Assembly: GCA_001797905.1 (NCBI GenBank)
Contig: MGQS01000106.1
Location: 5,833-15,498 of the forward strand
From: Deltaproteobacteria bacterium RBG_16_54_11
GTDB taxonomy: Bacteria > Desulfobacterota > B13-G15 > RBG-16-54-18
Reading direction: 5' to 3'
Length of the DNA stretch: 9,666 nt
The notes below the pieces were generated by a model. It searched no databases, was not told the DNA's origin, and was given only the letters and a program-made list of their open reading frames with translations. The first letter of the stretch is position 1; each line of letters opens with the position of its first letter. Both the position numbers and the translations under genes were made by a program. Of the stretch, positions 1 to 5,596 are shown in pieces.

Positions 1-148
1 CTCGATAGCGCTCCAGCAAAAATGATATGGCATAGGAGCCGGTGGTAACATCGAATTGCGCGCCGCTGCGCCGGCATACTTCTTTTGGGTCTGACTGAGA
101 AAGCCTCTCCCAGATGAATGGATGCACGCTATGAACGGGTTCGCTCAT
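1..148 (-). CDS. DUF3786-like protein, N-terminal part only (cut by window edge)
   Basis: The first 49 codons of a minus-strand gene are visible; the rest lies beyond position 1. The start is the ATG at 148-146, because the same frame meets a TAA two codons upstream. The visible protein starts MSEPVHSVHPFIWERL and continues with an acidic SDPKEV stretch, a RRSGAQFD stretch and GSYAISFLLERYR. This 'W..L...DP.EV..R.GA.(F/Y)D...G.Y.I.FL...Y' pattern resembles, from memory, the N-terminal part of DUF3786 proteins, which are found in anaerobic bacteria and archaea and whose function is unknown. Its ATG overlaps the TGA of the preceding 32-codon ORF (ATGA), so it looks translationally coupled and part of the operon that includes the FabK-like gene. 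The family call is tentative because only the N-terminus is present; that it is a real coding region is more certain. Confidence 0.55.
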   Translation of the reverse strand, partial: MSEPVHSVHPFIWERLSQSDPKEVCRRSGAQFDVTTGSYAISFLLERYR

Positions 149-243
149 CGCTTATGTCTGTAAGATCGGGCCTTACCTTGCGGCATGGATGCACATATGC
201 CGGCAAGACAGAGCACTGCAACGACCATAACGGCGGATTTCAT
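145..243 (-). CDS. 32-aa signal-peptide-like small ORF
   Basis: This small minus-strand ORF starts with ATG at 243, 21 nt after the stop of the FabK-like gene, behind a G-rich stretch (GGGGG) that could serve as a weak ribosome binding site. The product starts MKSAVMVVAVLCLAGICA and ends in a basic RSYRHKR tail. A lysine followed by about 15 hydrophobic residues and possible AxA-like cleavage sites looks like a secretory signal peptide, but there is no mature domain behind it. Its TGA overlaps the ATG of the DUF3786-like gene. It could be a real small membrane peptide, a coupling leader for the next gene, or the remnant of a secreted protein. Function unknown. Confidence 0.35.
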   Translation of the reverse strand: MKSAVMVVAVLCLAGICASMPQGKARSYRHKR

Positions 244-264
244 ATCGTATGCCCCCAGCCCGTG

Positions 265-1239
265 CTAGCCCATGCCTATCGCGCTGAAACGGCGGTAAAT
301 CGCCTGTGCACCCTCGACAATCTCCTGAACGACCTCCTGAACGCTCTTGAGATCATCGATCAACCCGATTACCTGACCGCAGGCGATGATACCGGCATCG
401 GGGTCACCCTCCTGGAGGGCCTTCAATCCCATTTGGCTGCTGATGACGGTGCGAAGCTCTTCCAGGGTTGCACCGCGCTGCTCCATCTCGAGGGCCTGCA
501 TGGCTATCCGGTTTTTGATAACGCGCGACGCGTTCTGGATCGATCGTGCGATGATCATGGTGTCAAGCTCCGTGGTCTGGAGCAATCGCTCTTTGATCCG
601 GCGATGCATCCAGCACTCGTGGGTGAGCATAAACCGCGTGCCCATGAGAACTCCCTCGGCACCAAGCGCCAGGGCTGCCATAAAGCCTTTGGCATCACAG
701 ATGCCTCCGCCGGCGACCACGGGGATGCTCAGCACGCCGGTGGCCTTTTGTATGAGAATGAAGGTGGTGACATCATCCATGCCGGGGAGCCCCCCGCACT
801 CAAACCCCACCAGGGTCACCGCATCGACCCCTATGTTCTCGGCTTTCTGCGCGAACCGCACGGCAGGCACCTTGTGGATGACCTTAATACCGGCCTCTTT
901 GAGTCGAAGTAAATACGGTTCGGGGTTGCGACCAGCGGTCTCCACGCCCGCCACGCCTTCTTCAATAATCACGTCAAAGTACTCTGCTGTCCGGTCGCCT
1001 GCGGCGAGCCGAGGAAGCATCGAGACATTTACCCCGAAGGGCCTATCGGTCAGCTCTTTGCACTTGCGCATCTCCGCCCGAAGCTTTTCCCCGCTTCCGC
1101 AACTGAGGGCCGTAATGATCCCAAATCCCCCGGCATTGGATACCGCTGCTGCAAGCTCGGCCGTGGAGAGCCATAACATGCCGCCCTGGATGATGGGATA
1201 CTCGATACCGAGCATCTTAGTAATACGTGTCTTGAACAT
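265..1239 (-). CDS. FabK/nitronate monooxygenase-family FMN enzyme lacking the usual active-site His
   Basis: A 324-aa TIM-barrel flavoprotein of the 2-nitropropane dioxygenase / FabK enoyl-ACP reductase superfamily. The start MFKTRITKMLGIEYPIIQGG is typical of the family, followed by an AVSNAGGFGII segment (about 32-42), PFGVN (67-71), an AGGGI flavin phosphate-binding loop and an LGAEGVLMGTRF segment, all conserved FMN-binding landmarks. FabK reduces enoyl-ACP double bonds with NAD(P)H; nitronate monooxygenases oxidise alkyl nitronates. The neighbouring ACP and acyltransferase genes favour an acyl-ACP or acyl-CoA reductase role. In the segment where relatives have E(A/C)GGH, this protein reads ECGGLPG: residue 151 is Leu (CTC at 789-787), replacing the conserved His by what could be a single base change. 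I chose the ATG at 1239, which has GAGAGG a few bases upstream, rather than the in-frame GTG at 1254. The family is certain; the substrate is not. Confidence 0.88.
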   Translation of the reverse strand: MFKTRITKMLGIEYPIIQGGMLWLSTAELAAAVSNAGGFGIITALSCGSGEKLRAEMRKCKELTDRPFGVNVSMLPRLAAGDRTAEYFDVIIEEGVAGVETAGRNPEPYLLRLKEAGIKVIHKVPAVRFAQKAENIGVDAVTLVGFECGGLPGMDDVTTFILIQKATGVLSIPVVAGGGICDAKGFMAALALGAEGVLMGTRFMLTHECWMHRRIKERLLQTTELDTMIIARSIQNASRVIKNRIAMQALEMEQRGATLEELRTVISSQMGLKALQEGDPDAGIIACGQVIGLIDDLKSVQEVVQEIVEGAQAIYRRFSAIGMG

Positions 1240-1291
1240 AAGCGCCTCTCTCACGAATGGCCCAACATGAAGTGTTCCGGCTGATCCCCAT
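1217..1291 (-). CDS. possible 24-codon leader ORF overlapping the FabK-like start
   Basis: In the 92-nt gap between the radical SAM stop and the FabK-like gene there is a strong ribosome binding site (AAGGAGAGGG, 1306-1297 on the minus strand) placed 5 nt before an ATG at 1291. The frame runs 24 codons and stops with TAA at 1219-1217, inside the FabK-like coding region in another frame. The peptide (MGISRNTSCWAIRERG...) resembles nothing I know. It could be a leader peptide that couples translation into the FabK-like gene, or a chance pairing of SD and ATG. Confidence 0.2.
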   Translation of the reverse strand: MGISRNTSCWAIRERGAYVQDTYY

Positions 1292-1331
1292 TGTCACCCT
1301 CTCCTTCTCTAAGAGATAATCGACGTGCCGC

Positions 1332-2810
1332 CTAAGCCGTTTCACCCTTCCCTTCCCGGGAGAGATTTGCTGCCTCAAGGGGCAGATACCCCGGCTGTTG
1401 CCACGGGCGACGAGTAGCATTCTCCCAGACATATCTCATGATGAGCCGGTAGGCCATCCTTTTAAAAGGATTTCTGTTGAAGAGCGCTCCCAACAGAATC
1501 CGGGGTTGCGTGTAGTATTTACGCAGGTACTTCAGTTGCAGCGCCCATGCCTCATCCCTGCGCAGATACTTGGTGGGGACAATGGGATGCATGAAATCAT
1601 ACTTACCGTAATCCTTCTCCTCGATAAGCCCTTGCCGCTTTACCTCCTGGTAGTAGCGGGTCCCGGGCAGCGGTGTGGTCATGGTGAGGACCAAAAAATC
1701 ACCCTGGCGCTTCACGAAGTCGAATATCTCCTGTAGCGTCTCCTCGGAGTCGTACCAATCGCCGAACATCACGTTGGTCATCACCATGATGTCGTTGCGT
1801 TTCAAGATGTCGATGGCCTCTTGCGCCAACTCTCTGCCCTGCCTCTTCTGGTAGTGGTCGAGAACCCGGGGGTTGATGCTTTCCACCCCCAACATCACCT
1901 CATAGAGGCCAAGCCGTTTGAATTCAGGCATAAGGTCTGCATCGCGGATGATATCCCTCAACCTCGACTGGAACCAGAAATCCACCTTCATACCCGAACG
2001 CCCGAGCTCCTGGAGAAATTCTTCTACTCTGGCCCTGCTCCAGTTAAAGGTATTCTCATTAAAGACAAAGAGGGACTTGCCGTAGCTTCGGTTCAAATAG
2101 CGCATCTCTTCTACCACCAGTGCCCCGCTCCTGCCGCGCCACCTCCCCCCCCAAAACTGCGATTCGGAGCAATAGGCGCACGCATCACCGCACCCCCTGC
2201 TGGTAGAGATGCCGAAGGCCCGCCTGCCCATCCCGTGCCAGTAATAGGCGTCGGCCTCCATGTTCAGGAGGTGATATGCCGGCATCGGGAGGGAATCGAG
2301 GTCCTTGATCAAGCCCCTCGGATTCGTAAAGACGACCCGACCATTCCGACGAAAAGCGAGACCCTGGATATCGTCGACGCTGTCCCCTCCTTGATCAAGA
2401 CAGGAGGCAAGCTCAACGAAGGTAACCTCCCCTTCCCCGGTGATGATATAGTCCAATTCCGGGACATCGGCCAAGACCTCCTCTGCCGCCAGGCTGAAGT
2501 GCCCACCACCGGCCACGACCACGGAGTCGGGGGAGATTTTTTTGGCGAGCCGGATGGTTTGCAGGGCCTCGGGCGAGAGGCAGGTAGCAGAGCAGGTCAC
2601 CCCGATGAGATCTGGTTTGGCAGCCTCGATCCTCCCGGCAAGCTCCTCCCATGGATCGGGAAAGGTGGTGCAATCGAGGATTTCGACAGAGAATCCCGTC
2701 CGCGCTTGCAGATAGGCTGCGACACTCAGCAGTCCGAACGAGGGGGTCCACATTCTGAGCCCAGGGAAGAGTTTATGGGGAGGATCCACAAGAAAGATAT
2801 GCATCGTCAC
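1332..2810 (-). CDS. B12-binding domain radical SAM enzyme (BchE/methylase-like)
   Basis: A 492-aa protein with an N-terminal cobalamin-binding-like Rossmann domain (about 1-140) and a radical SAM domain (about 195-400). The N-terminus begins MTMHIFLVDPPHKLFPG, and the first domain carries VVVAGGGHFSLAAEEVL and DYIITGEGE, the usual pattern of the B12-binding half in this class; the DxHxxG base-off motif is absent, as is common in BchE-type members. The Fe-S motif is CGDACAYC (Cys207, Cys211, Cys214), followed by FNENTFN and MLGVES segments of the radical SAM barrel. Such enzymes methylate or cyclise unactivated carbons using SAM and cobalamin. The position between thioesterase and enoyl-reductase-like genes suggests an acyl chain or acyl-ACP as substrate, which is an inference. 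The start is GTG at 2810, overlapping the thioesterase TGA by 4 nt (GTGA); the ATG at 2804 is an alternative. Confidence 0.9.
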   Translation of the reverse strand: MTMHIFLVDPPHKLFPGLRMWTPSFGLLSVAAYLQARTGFSVEILDCTTFPDPWEELAGRIEAAKPDLIGVTCSATCLSPEALQTIRLAKKISPDSVVVAGGGHFSLAAEEVLADVPELDYIITGEGEVTFVELASCLDQGGDSVDDIQGLAFRRNGRVVFTNPRGLIKDLDSLPMPAYHLLNMEADAYYWHGMGRRAFGISTSRGCGDACAYCSESQFWGGRWRGRSGALVVEEMRYLNRSYGKSLFVFNENTFNWSRARVEEFLQELGRSGMKVDFWFQSRLRDIIRDADLMPEFKRLGLYEVMLGVESINPRVLDHYQKRQGRELAQEAIDILKRNDIMVMTNVMFGDWYDSEETLQEIFDFVKRQGDFLVLTMTTPLPGTRYYQEVKRQGLIEEKDYGKYDFMHPIVPTKYLRRDEAWALQLKYLRKYYTQPRILLGALFNRNPFKRMAYRLIMRYVWENATRRPWQQPGYLPLEAANLSREGKGETA

Positions 2811-3232
2811 ATCCCGAGATAGGCAAACATCCGCTCAAGTCTTTTCTTTGTCTCGGGGGGAATCTGATAGAGCATCGTCCCCTTCAGGTCGGTGAGGACA
2901 TGGGTGGTATTGCCTTCGGCGAGCATATCGTTATCACGCATCACCGTGTAGTGGAATATCAACTTGGCCGTCTCACAGCGCTGCATGGTGATCCGGACAA
3001 TGACCACATCACCATATTCGGCAGGCAGTTTGAATTTGCAAGAGAGATCAACCACCGGGGCCATCAGGCCCATTTCCTTCAGTTGTTCAGGGTCCAGACC
3101 GAAGCGGGACGCGAATTCATTTCTGCCCACCTCGAACCATGATACGTAGTGGCCGTGCCAGACCACCTGGTAGGAATCAACCTCGCAAAAACGCACCGTC
3201 AGTTGAGTTTCATAAGGCATCTTGCACCCCAT
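2807..3232 (-). CDS. 4HBT/YbgC-type hotdog acyl thioesterase
   Basis: A 141-aa single hotdog-fold protein, the normal length for YbgC/4-hydroxybenzoyl-CoA thioesterases. The diagnostic N-terminal segment VRFCEVDSYQVVWHGHYVSW matches the family pattern 'VR..E.D..GvvyH.nY...fE..R', with Asp19 in the catalytic position and His26 close by; FEVGRNEF follows on the central helix. These enzymes hydrolyse acyl-CoA or acyl-ACP thioesters in the cytoplasm. Within this operon it probably releases the finished acyl group from the carrier protein or removes wrong acyl groups; that is inferred from context. The gene overlaps the end of the acyltransferase gene by 23 nt. The ATG at 3220 (MPYETQLTV) is an alternative start with a GGGGTG stretch just before it. 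The C-terminus overlaps the radical SAM start. Confidence 0.88.
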   Translation of the reverse strand: MGCKMPYETQLTVRFCEVDSYQVVWHGHYVSWFEVGRNEFASRFGLDPEQLKEMGLMAPVVDLSCKFKLPAEYGDVVIVRITMQRCETAKLIFHYTVMRDNDMLAEGNTTHVLTDLKGTMLYQIPPETKKRLERMFAYLGM

Positions 3233-4130
3233 ACGATAGAGCCTTTACATCCCTGTCGATCCAACGGATCAACTTGGTAAGGGCATTATCCGGTCCCATC
3301 TCTACAAAGCACGTCACATCCTGGGAGAGGAGATGCTGAACGCATCCCTCCCAGTCAACGGGTCTGTGGAGCTCTTCAACTAAAAAATCCCTGATCTCGT
3401 CAGGATCAATCAGGTACTTCCCGCTCCAGTGGCCCACGAGGCGGGTTTGGGGAGGTTGAATATCAAAGCCCGCCATGAATTCGCGTACGTCTTCCGTTAT
3501 CGACTCCAGCAAGGGCGAATGCAGGGGGGCGGTAAAGGTGAGGCGGTTGACGGAGATGGCCCCCCGCTGGAGAGACAACTCAATGCCCCGTTCCAAGGAT
3601 GCCACATCACCGGACAGGACAAAGTGTCGAGAACCATTCACATTGGCCACATAGAGAGCGCCGGGTACCTCTGCGCATATCCGCTTAATCTCTTCAGCCT
3701 CAAGCCCAATAACCGCGGCCATGCCTCCGGGGCGCTTCTCCCCGGCCTGCTCCAGGATGAGGCCTATCCCCTTGGCTATCTTCAAGCCGTCCTCAAAGGT
3801 CACGGCCTCAGCCGCCACCAAGGCGGCATAGATGCCCATGCTGTGCTCAGTAATAAAATCCCATTTGCCTCCCTTTCTGCGATAGCGGTCAAAAGCGATC
3901 ATGCTCAAGAGATAGCTCGTCACCTGTAATTTAAGATTGAGGTAGCGATCTTCCTCCTCTCGTTGAAAGAAAAAAGAGGAAAGATCGAAGCCGGCCTTCT
4001 CCCATGCCTTTTCCAAAAAAGGATGGGGGAGATTATATCCTCCCCCACTCCTTGTACCTATCTCATCGGGTACCCTGCTCAGCTGGCCAGGGAAACAGAG
4101 GGTCACTTTCCCCGCATTATGACGCACCAT
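3210..4130 (-). CDS. FabD-like acyltransferase with altered active site
   Basis: A 306-aa protein of the malonyl-CoA:ACP transacylase (FabD) family, full length. Landmarks are FPGQ (13-16), the nucleophile motif EHSMG with Ser97, GGMAAVIGL (135-143), VANVNGSRHFVLSGD (161-175), His204 in TAPLHSPLL, and FVEMGPDNALTKL near the C-terminus. Ser97 and His204 form the expected dyad. From the nucleophile motif an ungapped alignment with E. coli FabD (recalled, not computed) places Ile122 (ATA) where FabD has Arg117, the residue that binds the malonyl carboxylate, and Glu253 where FabD has Gln250; the first Gly of GHSxG is Glu95. It therefore probably transfers a non-carboxylated acyl group rather than malonate to the ACP encoded just upstream (14-nt overlap). 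'ACP S-malonyltransferase' would be the automatic label but is doubtful. Confidence 0.88.
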   Translation of the reverse strand: MVRHNAGKVTLCFPGQLSRVPDEIGTRSGGGYNLPHPFLEKAWEKAGFDLSSFFFQREEEDRYLNLKLQVTSYLLSMIAFDRYRRKGGKWDFITEHSMGIYAALVAAEAVTFEDGLKIAKGIGLILEQAGEKRPGGMAAVIGLEAEEIKRICAEVPGALYVANVNGSRHFVLSGDVASLERGIELSLQRGAISVNRLTFTAPLHSPLLESITEDVREFMAGFDIQPPQTRLVGHWSGKYLIDPDEIRDFLVEELHRPVDWEGCVQHLLSQDVTCFVEMGPDNALTKLIRWIDRDVKALSYGVQDAL

Positions 4131-4413
4131 CAGCTGCTGCTACTTCTCTTCCATGATTATCAACGATATATTGAGCAATGGCCCTGACCGACTGGAAGAC
4201 CTTCTTGCCCACCTCAGCATCAGGGATGCTGACCCCGTACTCCTTTTCCAAGCCGATGACCAGCTCCAGGGCATCGATGGAGTCAAGACCCAACCCTTCC
4301 CCAAAGAGCGGTGCATCGGTACCAATGTCTTCGACTGCTATCTCCTCTAATTTGAGCCTCTCGATAATCAACTTTTTGACGTCTGCGATCAGCCCCTCTG
4401 TAACCCCTGTCAT
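4117..4413 (-). CDS. dedicated acyl carrier protein
   Basis: A 98-aa acyl carrier protein, slightly longer than primary-metabolism ACPs because of an alanine-rich tail (residues about 88-98). The phosphopantetheine site is LGLDSIDALEL with Ser45, in the DSL-type position, followed by helix II (LELVIGLEKEYGVSIPD) and helix III. It should be activated by a phosphopantetheinyl transferase and carry acyl thioesters. It is the first gene of the minus-strand operon, and its tail overlaps the acyltransferase start by 14 nt. A consensus ribosome binding site AAGGAGGT lies at 4435-4428, about 14 nt before the ATG, which is longer than usual; no alternative start codon lies closer. The pairing with a non-canonical acyltransferase and the absence of standard fab genes around it suggest a pathway-specific rather than housekeeping ACP. 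Confidence 0.92.
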   Translation of the reverse strand: MTGVTEGLIADVKKLIIERLKLEEIAVEDIGTDAPLFGEGLGLDSIDALELVIGLEKEYGVSIPDAEVGKKVFQSVRAIAQYIVDNHGREVAAADGAS

Positions 4414-4693
4414 CTTTCTTTGTCTCTACCTCCTTATGGCTAACACAATATGGCAAAATAACAGAAAAAGCAGCATAGTTGCAAGCAGTTTTGTCCGGAA
4501 TTCCTCCGACGGAGATACTGTAAAGGATGGAAGGTATTTCGGCTGTGATCCCTAAAGGCTTCTTTCTAGTAAATCTGCCTCTCGTCCCTTACCCTGCCAC
4601 GACAGGGCATACAAAAAAAGGATACACTTCGTCTCTTTTTTATCAGGGGGGATACCCCCACAATTAACTGAAACTATGGATAAAGGTTATGGA
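4414..4693. other. intergenic spacer with short hairpins, upstream of the ACP operon
   Basis: This 280-nt gap separates the CBS-protein gene from the ACP operon and must hold the terminator of the former and the promoter of the latter. I see overlapping palindromes (TCCGGA, GGAATTCC, TCCGACGGA) around 4495-4514 and a small CCCTG/CAGGG hairpin at 4592-4607. The best minus-strand promoter I can see is TTGCAA followed 18 nt later by TATTTT (about 4480-4451), which is a poor match. No convincing gene is present in either strand. Confidence 0.5.
4613..4659 (-). terminator. possible terminator of the CBS-protein gene
   Basis: Downstream of the CBS-protein stop, the minus strand contains a G5/C5 hairpin with a 3-4 nt loop (4659-4646), an A6/T6 AT-rich stem, and then a run of seven T (4619-4613). 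The T run does not directly follow the GC hairpin, so this is not a textbook intrinsic terminator. Confidence 0.3.
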
Positions 4694-5341
4694 TTAGGTA
4701 GTATGTTCCCTTTCTTCCACCGAGAACCCCATACCCTTAAGCTGCGCAACTAATTTATCGACATCCTCGGAATTAAGGTGCAGGACAAAATCATTTTTCC
4801 CGGCCCCAGCCGACGTAAGGGAGCAGAAGCTCTTCACCTCGATGTCAGATTTCTTTACCGTATCGAGCACCCTTTGTAGCCCTTCGGCTTCCGCTGCTCC
4901 ATGGACGATTATCCGCTTGCCGGCCTCGCCGATTCCTAAAAGGGGATTCAATATTTTGTAAAAGAAGTCATTGGTGGTTACTATCCCCACAACCTTACCT
5001 CCCTCCACGACCGGCAAACAACCAACTTTATTTATCTGGGCTAAGGCCGCAGCCTTTTCAACGCTGGTATCCGGCGAAACCGTCACCACCTTCTTCACCA
5101 TGATTTCCTTGACGGTCAATCGTGAAAGGAGATAGTAGAGCTCCCCCCGGCTAAAAGAGGTGGCGTTCGAGGGGCTGGCCTTTAAGAGGTTATCCTTGGT
5201 CACCAACCCCACCAGTTTTCCCTTATCAACAACCGGCAGGCGCGCAAATTTGTGAAACTCCATAATTCGCTCGGCCTCTAAAACAGGCGTATCGCTGGGG
5301 ACGGTGATCACATTGTGCGTCATGATATCACTAATTAACAT
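4694..5341 (-). CDS. CBS-CBS-ACT domain protein (AcuB-like)
   Basis: A 215-aa cytoplasmic protein with two CBS domains (about residues 7-60 and 78-131) and a C-terminal ACT-like domain (about 142-210). Each CBS motif starts with the typical 'IM...V.TV..DT.V.EA' pattern (DIMTHNVITVPSDTPVLEA and EIMVKKVVTVSPDTSVEKA) and ends with 'LPVV..GK.VG.VT..D'. CBS pairs bind adenine nucleotides and ACT domains bind small ligands such as amino acids, so this is probably a ligand-sensing regulatory protein; its target is unknown. The same architecture is called AcuB in acetoin-utilisation clusters, but no acetoin genes are present here. The start has GGGAGGAG 4 nt upstream and its own promoter, so it is probably a single-gene unit unrelated to the flanking genes. 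Confidence 0.85.
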   Translation of the reverse strand: MLISDIMTHNVITVPSDTPVLEAERIMEFHKFARLPVVDKGKLVGLVTKDNLLKASPSNATSFSRGELYYLLSRLTVKEIMVKKVVTVSPDTSVEKAAALAQINKVGCLPVVEGGKVVGIVTTNDFFYKILNPLLGIGEAGKRIIVHGAAEAEGLQRVLDTVKKSDIEVKSFCSLTSAGAGKNDFVLHLNSEDVDKLVAQLKGMGFSVEEREHTT

Positions 5342-5369
5342 TTTTCTCCTCCCGCTACAGCTTCTATTC

Positions 5370-5398
5370 TTTCTACCATTTCAGCGAAAAGGTGTCAA
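5370..5398 (-). promoter_or_regulatory. sigma70-type promoter for the CBS-protein gene
   Basis: On the minus strand TTGACA (5398-5393) is a perfect -35 box, followed after 17 nt by TAGAAA (5375-5370, 4 of 6 matches to TATAAT). A start about 7 nt further gives a leader of roughly 20 nt carrying the GGGAGGAG ribosome binding site. Confidence 0.55.
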
Positions 5399-5445
5399 TG
5401 AGAAATCATAGGCCGAAGGTTTTTGACGCACCGAGTATCTTGGAG

Positions 5446-5481
5446 AGGGGAAAGGGCACGAAGCATAGACATATTTCCCCT
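5446..5481. repeat. 8-bp inverted repeat, possible operator
   Basis: AGGGGAAA at 5446-5453 and its exact reverse complement TTTCCCCT at 5474-5481 are separated by 20 nt. The right arm touches the first base of the -35 box of the plus-strand promoter, and the repeat sits between the two divergent promoters, a position that fits a regulator binding site. The arms are short enough to be chance. Confidence 0.3.
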
Positions 5482-5509
5482 TGACCAATAAGCGCCATTT
5501 TCCTATTAT
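5481..5509 (+). promoter_or_regulatory. sigma70-type promoter for the aldolase gene
   Basis: TTGACC (5481-5486, 5 of 6) and TATTAT (5504-5509, 5 of 6) are separated by the ideal 17 nt. Transcription would start near 5516, giving a leader of about 80 nt before the ATG at 5597, which has a near-perfect GAGGAGGT ribosome binding site at 5582-5589. Confidence 0.65.
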
Positions 5510-5596
5510 AGCTGTGTTCGCAATCAAAAGAGAGATTTTCATCACTGATAGCCGGTTCTCGGAAAGCTGCAAGGAAAATATGAGGAGGTCGTTCAC

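Noticed and set aside
118..1270. Long plus-strand open frames (264 and 294 codons) opposite the FabK-like gene
   Set aside because: They resemble no known protein and lie exactly antisense to a clearly recognisable gene; they are by-products of its codon composition.
1821..2822. A 333-codon plus-strand open frame opposite the radical SAM gene
   Set aside because: The product is low in recognisable motifs and proline/glycine rich, while the opposite strand has a complete radical SAM protein with its Fe-S motif.
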